From NCBI GenBank assembly GCA_963717445.1, contig OY970334.1, positions 1,116,001-1,180,000 of the forward strand: a stretch of DNA of 64,000 nt, given 5' to 3'. The number at the start of each line of letters is the position of its first letter. Positions within the stretch are counted from its first letter, which is position 1. Under the pieces are notes generated by a model. The model was not told the DNA's origin, ran no database searches, and saw only the letters and a list, made by a program, of their open reading frames with translations. This document shows positions 43,760 through 52,461 of the stretch, one piece after another. The position numbers were made by a program, and so were the translations under genes. The stretch comes from JAGVPT01 sp963717445. Its GTDB lineage: Bacteria; Bacteroidota; Ignavibacteria; UBA10030; UBA8401.

Positions 43760-44752
43760 ATGTTCATTGATTCTGCAAAAATTTTCGTACGATCGGGAAA
43801 CGGCGGCAACGGCATTATACATTGGCGCCGAGAGAAGTACGTCCCGAAAGGAGGCCCGGATGGGGGAAACGGAGGAAAAGGGGGCAACGTTATTATCAGA
43901 GCAGAAAAACAGTTGACCACGCTGCTCGATTTTCGTTACAAGCGGCGATACATCGCGCAAAATGGAAATCACGGGGAAGGCTCGAATATGGAGGGGCGTT
44001 CGGCTCAAGATGTTTTGATAAAGGTCCCGTGTGGAACGATTGTGAAAAATGCGCTGAACGGCGAAATTATCGGCGACTTGATCCAGCACGGTACTGAAAT
44101 TGTCGTTGCTAGAGGCGGGCGCGGGGGAAAAGGAAATTCAGAATTTGCCACGTCGACCAACCAGGCGCCACGTATCTGCACACCGGGCGAAGAAGGAAAA
44201 GAATTCAATTTAGATCTTGAGCTCAAGCTTCTTGCGGACGTTGGTCTGGTAGGATTTCCAAACGCCGGGAAATCGACACTGATTTCAAAAATTTCAGCGG
44301 CAAAGCCGAAGATCGCCGATTATCCGTTTACGACGCTCGTGCCGAACCTCGGAATGGTCTATTTTCAAGAGGGAAAGAGCTTCGTTGTCGCCGATATTCC
44401 CGGCCTCATCAAGGGAGCACACGAAGGGAAAGGGCTCGGGACTCAATTTCTTCGCCACATCGAACGGACAAAAGTGCTTGTCTATCTGGTTGAGTGCACT
44501 AGCCCTGACCCGAAAAAAGATTTCGCGACATTGGCAAGCGAACTGAAAGCGTTCAACAAAGACCTACCAAAGAAACCAACGCTAGTAGCTTTGACGAAAC
44601 TCGACATTGCCGACACAGCACTCCGAAAAGCCCTCAAAAAAATAAAATTCCGTAAAGGAATTTCTGTCCATGATATTTCCGCCGTGACTGGCGAACAACT
44701 TGACGATTTAATCGCAGGCATGTGGAAGGCGCTGGAGAAAAAGAAGTTATAG
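43760..44752 (+). CDS. obgE: GTPase ObgE/CgtA
   Basis: Obg is an essential GTPase for 50S ribosome assembly and stress control. The 330 residues comprise the glycine-rich Obg domain (SGNGGNGIIHWRREKYVPKG, then GGNGGKGGNVIIRAEKQLTT) and a G domain with GFPNAGKSTLISKIS (P-loop), ADIPGLIKGAHEG (switch) and TKLDIAD (NKxD-like). It lacks the longer C-terminal OCT domain of some Obg proteins. The start is only 24 bp from the IS30 end and has no clear ribosome site, so the native promoter may have been displaced. Confidence 0.95.
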   Translation: MFIDSAKIFVRSGNGGNGIIHWRREKYVPKGGPDGGNGGKGGNVIIRAEKQLTTLLDFRYKRRYIAQNGNHGEGSNMEGRSAQDVLIKVPCGTIVKNALNGEIIGDLIQHGTEIVVARGGRGGKGNSEFATSTNQAPRICTPGEEGKEFNLDLELKLLADVGLVGFPNAGKSTLISKISAAKPKIADYPFTTLVPNLGMVYFQEGKSFVVADIPGLIKGAHEGKGLGTQFLRHIERTKVLVYLVECTSPDPKKDFATLASELKAFNKDLPKKPTLVALTKLDIADTALRKALKKIKFRKGISVHDISAVTGEQLDDLIAGMWKALEKKKL

Positions 44753-44765
44753 ATTTCAATGCAAT

Positions 44766-44837
44766 ATCGGACACCTGACCTAGAAAATTACGTTGTGTTG
44801 AAATATTTAGTCGGATAAATCAAGAAGATGTCCGACA
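44766..44837 (-). repeat. 72-bp inverted-ended element, copy 2
   Basis: The inverted partner of the 31751 element, with ends ATCGGACAC and GATGTCCGAC and the shared AAATATTT core. About 70 percent of positions match copy 1 when the strand is reversed. It sits between obgE and ruvB. Confidence 0.6.
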
Positions 44838-44900
44838 TTTGAAACCATCGTGCAACGCACACATTGAAATTCAGTCCGTTTCTTTGTAGATTCATCCTCA

Positions 44901-45950
44901 ATGAAACCAACCAAACGCGATTCGGACTTTACAACGCCGGAACGGCTTGACAATGAGACCGAGTTCGATCAAGCGCTTCGTCCTTCCGCTTTCGGCGAAT
45001 TTGTCGGGCAAAAAAGCATCGTCGATAATCTGAAAATTTTTATTGCAGCGGCAAAGCAGCGGAACGAATCGCTCGACCATGTGCTCCTCACCGGCCCTCC
45101 GGGGTTGGGGAAAACCACTCTGGCGTACATCATCGCCAACGAGATGGGGGCCGATATTAAAATCACATCCGGTCCCGTTCTCAACAAGCCCGCCGACTTA
45201 GCCGGCGTGTTGACGAATCTTCAGGAAGGCGATGTGCTTTTTATCGACGAAATTCACCGGCTTAATTCCGTTGTGGAAGAATATCTTTATTCAGCGATGG
45301 AAGAATTCCGGCTGGATATCATTATCGATTCTGGACCTAGTGCCCGGAGCATCCAGCTCTCCCTTCCGAAGTTTACGCTCGTAGGAGCGACAACACGTGC
45401 CGGTCTCTTAACTGCCCCGCTCCGCGCGCGTTTCGGTGTGTCAAACAGGCTCGATTATTATGTGCCCGACCATCTTTCCAAGATCATCAAGCGCTCAGCC
45501 GACATTTTAAAAATTGAAACCGACGTTGGCGGCATTACGGAAATTGCCCGGCGTTCACGAGGAACGCCCCGCATCGCAAACCGCCTGCTGAAGCGCTGCC
45601 GCGATTTTGCAATGGCAGATAAAAAACTCGCCCACTACCACGGTGTCGTCACAAGTGAAGTTTCAGAATACTCGTTGCATGCCCTTGAAGTCGACAACCT
45701 CGGTCTCGACGAGATGGACAAGCGCATCCTGCGGACAATTATCGAGAAATACGACGGCGGTCCGGTGGGAGTCAGCTCGCTCGCCGTCGCAGTAGGCGAA
45801 GAGCCGGGAACGATTGAAGAAGTCTATGAGCCGTTTTTGATTCAGGAAGGGTTTATCAAACGGACCCCGCGCGGGAGAGAAGCAACGCCGATAGCCTATA
45901 AACATTTTGGAATAAAGAAGAAAACTGTCGGGCAGGAAAATTTGTTCTAG
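44901..45950 (+). CDS. ruvB: Holliday junction branch migration helicase RuvB
   Basis: RuvB is the AAA+ motor that drives branch migration with RuvA. Its 349 residues include ALRPSAFGEFVGQKSIVDNL, Walker A GPPGLGKTTLAYI, Walker B VLFIDEIHRLN, sensor GATTRAGLLTAPLRARFG and the arginine finger region. The C-terminal winged helix is GVSSLAVAVGEEPGTIEEVY with KRTPRGREATPIAYKHFG. ruvA and ruvC are not adjacent. Confidence 0.97.
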   Translation: MKPTKRDSDFTTPERLDNETEFDQALRPSAFGEFVGQKSIVDNLKIFIAAAKQRNESLDHVLLTGPPGLGKTTLAYIIANEMGADIKITSGPVLNKPADLAGVLTNLQEGDVLFIDEIHRLNSVVEEYLYSAMEEFRLDIIIDSGPSARSIQLSLPKFTLVGATTRAGLLTAPLRARFGVSNRLDYYVPDHLSKIIKRSADILKIETDVGGITEIARRSRGTPRIANRLLKRCRDFAMADKKLAHYHGVVTSEVSEYSLHALEVDNLGLDEMDKRILRTIIEKYDGGPVGVSSLAVAVGEEPGTIEEVYEPFLIQEGFIKRTPRGREATPIAYKHFGIKKKTVGQENLF

Positions 45951-45956
45951 AGACAC

Positions 45957-46075
45957 AGTGCAAAACCTTCTTCCTCTGTGAAACTCCGTGAACCTCAGTG
46001 ATCCTCTGTGTAAAAAGCTCTTTCACAGAGAGACACAGAGTAATCACAGGGTTCCACAAAGAAAAACAACAGTTG
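45957..46075. repeat. Fold-back CTCTGTG-type junction repeats
   Basis: The first half has units such as TCCTCTGTGAAACTCCGTGA and GATCCTCTGTGT. The second half has the inverted ACAGAGAGACACAGAGTAAT and CACAGGGTTCCACAAAG. The arms meet at AAAAAGCTCTTT. The stretch fills most of the ruvB to aldehyde dehydrogenase gap. It may act as a terminator for ruvB. Confidence 0.6.
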
Positions 46076-46121
46076 AACTTTTTGGACGTGTCCTTAATGT
46101 CATTCCTAACAAGGTGAAATC

Positions 46122-47789
46122 ATGCCTCTTGATAAAGATCTACAGTCCATTCAGGAAGTCCGCGACCTTTTGACCAAGGCAAAGGAAGCCCAGCTTGCAT
46201 TTCGGTCTTACTCTCAGGAACAAGTAGACAGAATTGTCAAATCCATGGCCGATGCAGGATTCGCAGAAGCTGAGCGTCTCGGACAAATGGCCCACGAAGA
46301 GACCGGCTTCGGCAAACCTGAAGACAAGAAGAAGAAAAATGAGTTTGCTACGAAACGAGTGTGTGAGTCAATCAGGGACTTAAAAACCGTAGGCGTCATT
46401 CGCGAAGATAAAGAGAAAAGTATCGTCGAGATCGGCGAGCCGATGGGAATCGTTGCTGCATTAATTCCTTCAACCAATCCGACGTCGACCGTGATGTTCA
46501 AAGCGATTATTTCCGTAAAAGGGCGCAATGGATTTGTTGCAAGCCCTCATCCACGCGCAGCAAAGTCAACGCTAGAAGCCACACGTATCGTTTCCGAAGC
46601 AGCAGAACGAGCGGGCGCGCCGCATGGATTGATCGCTTGCATGTCGGTTCCGTCAATCGAGGGAACGAACGAATTGATGAAGCATAAACTTACGGCCATC
46701 ATCCTTGCAACCGGCAGCAATCCGATGGTTCGCGCCGCGTACAGCTCTGGCAAACCGGCACTCGGCGTTGGCTCCGGAAACGTTCCAGCTTTCATTGAAC
46801 GCACTGCAAACATAAAGAAAGCTGTCGTCGATATTGTTTCGGGAAAAATGTTTGACTGGGGAGTTCTTTGTTCGACCGAATCGGGTGTTATCATCGATTC
46901 GCCGGTCATGCAGCAAGCCATTGAAGAATTCAAGAGACTGAAAGCCTACTTCGTCACTTCCGACGAAAAAGAGAAACTGAGCCACACAATGTTCGATGCC
47001 AAAGGTGCGATCAACCCCGATATCGTCGGCAAGTCGCCGGCGTTCATCGCACAGAAAGCGGGGTTTAATGTTCCGGCAGATACCTCGTGCCTGATTGCCG
47101 AACTGCCTGCGGTGGGAAAAGAATATCCTCTCTCGCGCGAAAAACTTTCGCCGGTCCTTTCATTGTTCATCGTTGACGGCTGGCGGGAAGGCTGCGAACG
47201 GTGTATCGAGATGCTTGAGCTCGGAGGATTGGGGCACACAATGGTGATTCATTCGTCTGACAGGGATATCATTATGAAATTTGCCCTGGAAAAACCGGCG
47301 TGTCGCATTCTTGTCAATACGCAAGCGGCGCTCGGGGCAGTTGGTTATACGAACGAACTCCTTCCGTCAATGACGCTGGGACCCGGCACATTCGGGAAAT
47401 CGATTATTTCTGAGAACGTTTCAGCAAAGCACCTTATTAATATCAAACGGCTTGCTTTTGAGACAAGGCCGATTAACAAGAGTGAGGGGAGAATTCAGAA
47501 TACAGAATTCAGAAGTCAGGAGTCAATGCCTCCGACCAGCGACTATCGACCGCAGGCTATGGACTCAGGACTCAGGACACCAAAAAAAGAAACCGATGAC
47601 AACGCTTCACCCCACAGCTGGATGGAAGAAATCGAAGAAAGGATTCGACTGAAGGCTGGGAACCAACCGATGAATATGAGGCTGGACACAGAAGTAAAAA
47701 CTCAGAAAGAAGAGAACAAAGAAGCAAAGTACGGAACTGGAATGATGGTTGAAGAAGTAGAGCGAGTAATGAGGGAATTTAAGAAATAA
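46122..47789 (+). CDS. Acylating aldehyde dehydrogenase (EutE/PduP-like) with repeat-derived C-terminal extension
   Basis: A CoA-acylating aldehyde dehydrogenase that converts an aldehyde to acyl-CoA with NAD. It begins MPLDKDLQSIQEVRDLLTKA, close to the forms found in bacterial microcompartments. The core has AALIPSTNPTSTVMFKAI and ILATGSNPMVRAAYSSG, then GVLCSTESGVII with the catalytic cysteine, and GPGTFGKSIISENVS near its end. The core ends near residue 455. About 100 extra residues follow: a segment like intergenic repeat DNA (EGRIQNTEFRSQESMPPTSD), a charged linker, and an amphipathic last helix (MMVEEVERVMREFKK) that resembles an encapsulation peptide. No shell-protein genes lie in the window. 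AAGGTGAA precedes the ATG. Confidence 0.88.
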   Translation: MPLDKDLQSIQEVRDLLTKAKEAQLAFRSYSQEQVDRIVKSMADAGFAEAERLGQMAHEETGFGKPEDKKKKNEFATKRVCESIRDLKTVGVIREDKEKSIVEIGEPMGIVAALIPSTNPTSTVMFKAIISVKGRNGFVASPHPRAAKSTLEATRIVSEAAERAGAPHGLIACMSVPSIEGTNELMKHKLTAIILATGSNPMVRAAYSSGKPALGVGSGNVPAFIERTANIKKAVVDIVSGKMFDWGVLCSTESGVIIDSPVMQQAIEEFKRLKAYFVTSDEKEKLSHTMFDAKGAINPDIVGKSPAFIAQKAGFNVPADTSCLIAELPAVGKEYPLSREKLSPVLSLFIVDGWREGCERCIEMLELGGLGHTMVIHSSDRDIIMKFALEKPACRILVNTQAALGAVGYTNELLPSMTLGPGTFGKSIISENVSAKHLINIKRLAFETRPINKSEGRIQNTEFRSQESMPPTSDYRPQAMDSGLRTPKKETDDNASPHSWMEEIEERIRLKAGNQPMNMRLDTEVKTQKEENKEAKYGTGMMVEEVERVMREFKK

Positions 47790-47791
47790 TT

Positions 47792-47869
47792 AGAAGTTAA
47801 AAGTGCAAAGTTAAAAATAAAAAAGTGGCTTTGGCACTTTTAACTTTTCACTTTTAACTTTTAACTCCT
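47792..47869. repeat. Fold-back AGTTAAAAGTG-type junction repeats
   Basis: Arms of the type AGTTAAAAGTGCAAAGTTAA and CACTTTTAACTTTTCACTTT are inverted with respect to each other, with a GGCTTTGG centre. They end one base before the TTG start of the next gene. The same family recurs near 700, 48600, and within uvrA at about 49770. Confidence 0.65.
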
Positions 47870-48469
47870 TTGAAAAAGCTTCCCCGTTCTTTCTACACCC
47901 GCTCGTCTCTTTCCGCCGCAAAAGACCTTCTGGGGAAAATCCTCGTTCGAAAAATCGATAAAACAATCCTCTCCGGAAAAATTGTCGAGGTCGAGGCCTA
48001 TCGAGGCGCAAAAGATCCTGCAAGCCATGCCTACCGGGGCAAGACAAAGCGAAATGAAGCGATGTTCGGTGCAGGCGGATTTTTGTACGTCTATTTTACG
48101 TACGGAATGCATTTCTGCGCCAATGTGGTAACAGGAAAGAAAGATGTCGGCGAAGCAGTCCTCATTCGAGCCATTGAGCCTTTAGAGGGAGTCAAAACAA
48201 TGGGAAAAAATAGAGGGTTCGCGAAAAACAGGATGAACGAAGTCAATCTTACTAACGGGCCGGCAAAACTCTGCCAGGCATTTGGCATCGGGAGAAAGGA
48301 TAACAGAACTGATTTGCTTGGAAACAATATTTTTTTAATCGAAGGTAAATCTATTCCGAAATCGAGCATTGGAGCTTCACCTCGAATCGGAATTTCGCGT
48401 GGAAAGGAAAAGAAGTGGAGGTTTTTTGTGAAGGGGAATACATGGGTATCAAAACGACAAGGATCCTAA
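47870..48469 (+). CDS. DNA-3-methyladenine glycosylase (AAG/MPG type)
   Basis: Base-excision enzyme that removes alkylated purines. Its 199 residues fit the family. It contains LGKILVRKIDKTILSGKIVE, EAYRGAKDPASHAYRGKTKR, NEAMFGAGGFLYVYFTYGMH and LTNGPAKLCQAFGI. The E-A-Y-R block holds the catalytic glutamate. The frame begins at TTG; no ATG is near. The upstream bases are junction repeats, so the ribosome site is unclear. Confidence 0.93.
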   Translation: MKKLPRSFYTRSSLSAAKDLLGKILVRKIDKTILSGKIVEVEAYRGAKDPASHAYRGKTKRNEAMFGAGGFLYVYFTYGMHFCANVVTGKKDVGEAVLIRAIEPLEGVKTMGKNRGFAKNRMNEVNLTNGPAKLCQAFGIGRKDNRTDLLGNNIFLIEGKSIPKSSIGASPRIGISRGKEKKWRFFVKGNTWVSKRQGS

Positions 48470-48539
48470 CTGAAGGTGTGAACTGAACTGGCTGCAGTGA
48501 ATACGATCAGAATAAGAATGAAGCGATTCACGGATGAAG

Positions 48540-48660
48540 ATAGAGCCAAAGTGAAGAGTGAAAAAGTCAAAAGTAGCAATTGGAAGGAAGTGAAATTCAA
48601 GATTTTTAGAAATACGTCACCTCACTTTTAACTTTTCACTATTAACTTTTACCTCTTTCT
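48540..48660. repeat. AGTTAAAAGTG-family repeats between glycosylase and uvrA genes
   Basis: A left arm with AAAGTGAAGAGTGAAAAAGT and a right arm with ACTTTTAACTTTTCACTATT are inverted copies of the same short-repeat family. It lies between convergent genes and could serve as a two-way terminator. No gene is visible in this 190-bp gap. Confidence 0.6.
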
Positions 48661-48662
48661 CA

Positions 48663-51557
48663 CTACCGCGTAAGTTCTTTCAGAAGGTACTCTCCCGTAA
48701 ACGAGGCTGGATTTTTACTCATCTCTTCCGGCGTTCCCTCCCCAACGATGTACCCTCCATCGTTGCCTCCTTCGGGGCCGAGATCGATGATCCAATCAGC
48801 GGTTTTGATAACGTCCAGATTATGTTCAATGACGATAACGGTATTTCCCTTCTCGACGAGCTTATTTAACACGGACAGCAGCATTTGCACGTCGTCGAAA
48901 TGAAGTCCGGTCGTCGGCTCATCGAGAATATACAACGTCTTCCCCGTGCCGACTTTTGAAAGCTCGGTTGATAATTTTACTCTCTGGGCCTCGCCTCCGG
49001 ACAGCGTCGTTGCCTGTTGACCTAATCGAATGTAGCCCATGCCTACATCAAACAACGTCTGTAACTTTCGCCGGATGCGGGACATCTCACTGAAAAATCC
49101 GAGCGCTTCTTCCACCGTCATCTCTAAAACATCGGCGATCGATTTTTCCTTGAAGTGAACTTCAAGCGTCTCGCGATTGTAACGTTTCCCTTTGCACACA
49201 TCACACACCACATAGACATCGGGCAAAAAATTCATTTCAATTTTTCGAACGCCGTCCCCCTCGCAGCTTTCGCATCGTCCCCCTTTCACGTTGAAGCTGA
49301 ACCGCCCCGCTTTGTATCCCCGGATTTTTGCTTCGGGAAGTTGGGTGAAGAGGTCCCGAATCATCGTGAACATGCCGGTGTACGTCGCGGGATTTGAACG
49401 CGGTGTCCTCCCGATCGGCGACTGGTCGATGTCGATGATTTTATCAACGTCGCCGATGCCGAGGAGGGACGCGTATGGCAATATGCTCACCTTTGTCTTA
49501 TAAAACTTTTTGGAAAGAATTGGAAAAAGCGTTTCGTTGATGAGGGAGGACTTGCCGGAACCGCTCACTCCTGTAACACATACAAAAACGCCAAGCGGAA
49601 TTTTTACCGTAACATTCTTCAGATTATTTCCCGCTGCGCCTTTGAGTGTAAGGAATTTTCCATTCCCTTTGCGCCGCGTCGACGGCACATCGATTTTCTT
49701 TTTCCCTTGAAGGTACTCTATCGTCGACGAAATATTAGCCTCTGTACTTTTTTCCCCTACCGTTTCACTTTTCGCTTTTAACTTTTCACTTTTAACTTTT
49801 AACGTTCCCGGCTCCCCCACGGCAACGACGCTTCCGCCATGCTCACCCGCGCCAGGACCAAGGTCGACAAGAAAGTCGGACTGTTCGATCATTTCCTTAT
49901 CATGCTCGACAACAAGAACCGTGTTGCCCAGATCGCGGAGGTCCTTTAACGAGCCGATCAGTTTCATATTATCGCGTTGATGGAGTCCGATGCTTGGCTC
50001 GTCCAGAATATAGAGCACACCGACAAGTTGCGACCCGATTTGCGTCGCGAGACGGATGCGCTGAGCTTCCCCTCCGGAAAGGGTTCGAGCTGCCCTGTCA
50101 AGCGTGAGGTAGCCGAGACCGACATTAACCATGAATTCCATTCGCTGCCCGATCTCCTTTAATATCTGTTTGGCAATCTCCATTTGTCGCGGACTGAGGG
50201 TCAGGGTCTTGAAAAACTCACGTGCATCCGTTAACGATAGTTCAACGACATCGGCGATGTTGACTCTTTTTCCCGACATCGAGTCCTCAAGCTTTATCGC
50301 TAGGCTTTCTTTGCGCAATCGCCCCCCGTTGCAAACAGTACACCGTGTCGTCCCCATGAACCCTTCTACCCATTCCCGGATTTTCGGTGAAGCTGTTTCG
50401 GCGTAATAATTCTGCAGCATGCCGACCACACCGCTAAAACGATGTTTGTAAATGACCGGCCTTCCGCCGCCGTGCGAATATTCGATTTCGATTTTCTCTT
50501 TTCCGGTCCCGTACAATAACTCCTGCCGCGCCTCTTTAGAGAGCGACTTCAACGACGTATCAAAATCGAATCCGTGCCGCTTTAAAACAGCGCGCACCTG
50601 GCTGAAAAACCATGTTTGACGAGGTTTACCGAGAGCTGCAATTCCTTCTTGATTGATGGAGAGTTTTTCGTCGGGAAGAATAAGCGAAAGGTCGAACTCT
50701 TTTTTTTCCCCCAATCCTTCGCATGAGGGACACGAACCGTACGGCGTATTGAACGAGAATGAATTCGGTGCAGGTTCTTCGTAACTTGTCCCGCAGTTCG
50801 GACAGGAGTAATGTTTGCTGAAAAGATGGTCCGACGTTCCATCATTGACAATAAGAACGCCCGAACCGAAATTGAGTGCAACGTCAACCGAGTCTGCAAT
50901 GCGGCTGCGGCTCTCTTTCTTCACGGCTATGCGGTCGACAACAATCTCGATGTCGTGCACTTTATACCGGTCGGCTTTCATTCCCTTTGAAATCTCTTTC
51001 ACCTCGCCGTCAACCCGGGCGCGAAGAAATCCGTCCCGCACAATTTGCTCGAACAATTCGCGGTAATGCCCTTTCCGTCCCTTCACCACCGGTGCGAGAA
51101 TTTGGATCTTCGTTCCCCCCGGCAGTTTCAGTATCGCATCGATGATTTGGTCGATGCTTTGCTTTTGTACTTTTGTTCCGCAGTTGACGCAAAATTGCAC
51201 CCCTGCCCGGGCAAATAGTAACCTTAGAAAATCATAAATCTCCGTAACGGTTCCCACTGTCGAGCGAGGATTATGGCTTACAGTCTTCTGTTCGATGGAA
51301 ATTGCAGGGCTTAGCCCTTCGATGTAATCAACATCGGGCCTCTCCATCAGCCCTAAAAATTGCCTGGCATAGGCAGAAAGGCTTTCGACGTACCGCCGTT
51401 GACCTTCGGCGTAGATCGTATCAAAAGCGAGGCTTGATTTGCCCGAGCCTGAAAGCCCGGTGATGACAACGAGCTTATCGCGCGGAATCTCAACATCAAT
51501 ATTTTTGAGGTTATGCTCCCGCGCCCCTTTTATGATAAGAAGATTTTGATCTTGCAT
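48663..51557 (-). CDS. uvrA: Excinuclease ABC subunit A, with an in-frame repeat insertion
   Basis: UvrA is the damage-sensing ATPase of nucleotide excision repair. Its 964 residues have two ABC modules: GLSGSGKSSLAFDTIY near 34, two LSGGEAQR signatures, VSGSGKSSLINETLF, and LDEPSIGLHQRDN and LDEPTTGLHFDD. Zinc fingers are visible as CPNCGTSYEEPAPNSFSF and CESCEGDGVRKIEMNFLPD. Near residues 583-605 the linker before the second half reads LKVKSEKLKAKSETVGEKST, coded by the ACTTTTAACTTTTCACTTTT junction repeat in frame. It lies in a variable surface stretch, so function is probably kept. Confidence 0.97.
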   Translation of the reverse strand: MQDQNLLIIKGAREHNLKNIDVEIPRDKLVVITGLSGSGKSSLAFDTIYAEGQRRYVESLSAYARQFLGLMERPDVDYIEGLSPAISIEQKTVSHNPRSTVGTVTEIYDFLRLLFARAGVQFCVNCGTKVQKQSIDQIIDAILKLPGGTKIQILAPVVKGRKGHYRELFEQIVRDGFLRARVDGEVKEISKGMKADRYKVHDIEIVVDRIAVKKESRSRIADSVDVALNFGSGVLIVNDGTSDHLFSKHYSCPNCGTSYEEPAPNSFSFNTPYGSCPSCEGLGEKKEFDLSLILPDEKLSINQEGIAALGKPRQTWFFSQVRAVLKRHGFDFDTSLKSLSKEARQELLYGTGKEKIEIEYSHGGGRPVIYKHRFSGVVGMLQNYYAETASPKIREWVEGFMGTTRCTVCNGGRLRKESLAIKLEDSMSGKRVNIADVVELSLTDAREFFKTLTLSPRQMEIAKQILKEIGQRMEFMVNVGLGYLTLDRAARTLSGGEAQRIRLATQIGSQLVGVLYILDEPSIGLHQRDNMKLIGSLKDLRDLGNTVLVVEHDKEMIEQSDFLVDLGPGAGEHGGSVVAVGEPGTLKVKSEKLKAKSETVGEKSTEANISSTIEYLQGKKKIDVPSTRRKGNGKFLTLKGAAGNNLKNVTVKIPLGVFVCVTGVSGSGKSSLINETLFPILSKKFYKTKVSILPYASLLGIGDVDKIIDIDQSPIGRTPRSNPATYTGMFTMIRDLFTQLPEAKIRGYKAGRFSFNVKGGRCESCEGDGVRKIEMNFLPDVYVVCDVCKGKRYNRETLEVHFKEKSIADVLEMTVEEALGFFSEMSRIRRKLQTLFDVGMGYIRLGQQATTLSGGEAQRVKLSTELSKVGTGKTLYILDEPTTGLHFDDVQMLLSVLNKLVEKGNTVIVIEHNLDVIKTADWIIDLGPEGGNDGGYIVGEGTPEEMSKNPASFTGEYLLKELTR

Positions 51558-51785
51558 TTCGGATTATCTAAAGGCAGGCGTGCCTATTTGACCGGTTCAG
51601 GAAAACAGTTCTTCTTGTCTCACTTTTTGGATTTTAAATATGAAAGATATTCATTGGAGGCGGGAAATGCAAAGCAATTCTCAACCGACATCTGTCCGTA
51701 AAAAGAAAAGCTCAAGTTCTTTCGAAAAATAAAATCTTTGCGCTTTGCTTTATAGAGATTTGCTCGGCTCAAACCTGTCTTAATC

Positions 51786-51832
51786 TGAGGAATCTGGAAT
51801 CTGCGTCTAATCAGCGTAATCTGAGCAATCAC
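51786..51832. repeat. AATCTGCGTAATC-type junction repeats
   Basis: Units such as GGAATCTGGAATCTGCGTCT and AATCAGCGTAATCTGAGCAA fill the end of the 271-bp gap between uvrA and the methyltransferase gene. A related style, ATCTGTGCTAAATCCGTGCC, occurs near 32705. The rest of the gap shows nothing I recognise. Confidence 0.55.
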
Positions 51833-52440
51833 TTGATCACGCGTAACTCGAACGTAAGGTTTCGCATCGGAAAAACATTCGCAAGCCGATTTTCGTACAT
51901 ATCTTTTCGAGCGTTCGCCAACGCGACGGCCGCCCGGTCAAACCAATGACGCTGCGTCAACCCTTTTTCAAATTCTACCGACAACAGCGCATAGTTCGCT
52001 TTCGAGTATCGAAAACCTCCGTTCGCCGTTCCATCGATAAAATAATCAAACGAATGGACTCCGAAGAAATGCCGATGGGTAGGGTCGGTGTGAGCCTGTT
52101 GATGTGAAAAAAAAGGAACGACGACTTTTACGAGAGCCGACGGCTTTGCTATGCGATGAAGTTCTTCCATCACCTTTACAATATCGTCAAGGTGTTCAAT
52201 GATGTTCTCGCAGATAATCTCGCTGAAATAATTGTCCGGAAATGGGTACGGAAACCGGTTGAGGTCATGAATGATGTCGGCATGAGAGCTTGAATTGACA
52301 TCGACGCCGATCGCGCCCGCGTGCTTTCGGAGGCCGCATCCAAGGTCGAGAATGTTAAAGGCATGAATAGGTGGGGGGGGTGGCTTTTTGATATTCGCCG
52401 TTAGTTTTTTCCTTTTAGGTTTTACCTCTTTACTCTTCAT
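51829..52440 (-). CDS. Class I SAM-dependent methyltransferase
   Basis: A 203-residue protein with the SAM-binding motif FNILDLGCGLRKHAGAIGVD near 28-47, IHDLNRFPYPFPDNYFSEII, and NIIEHLDDIVKVMEELHRIA, typical of the type 11 group. The substrate is unknown. The first 24 residues are basic and proline-rich (MKSKEVKPKRKKLTANIKKP, then PPPP), and their DNA resembles the junction repeats, so a later start is possible. It ends the operon that begins with the kinase gene. Confidence 0.85.
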   Translation of the reverse strand: MKSKEVKPKRKKLTANIKKPPPPPIHAFNILDLGCGLRKHAGAIGVDVNSSSHADIIHDLNRFPYPFPDNYFSEIICENIIEHLDDIVKVMEELHRIAKPSALVKVVVPFFSHQQAHTDPTHRHFFGVHSFDYFIDGTANGGFRYSKANYALLSVEFEKGLTQRHWFDRAAVALANARKDMYENRLANVFPMRNLTFELRVIK

Positions 52441-52461
52441 TCTTCATTATTAATTATCACG

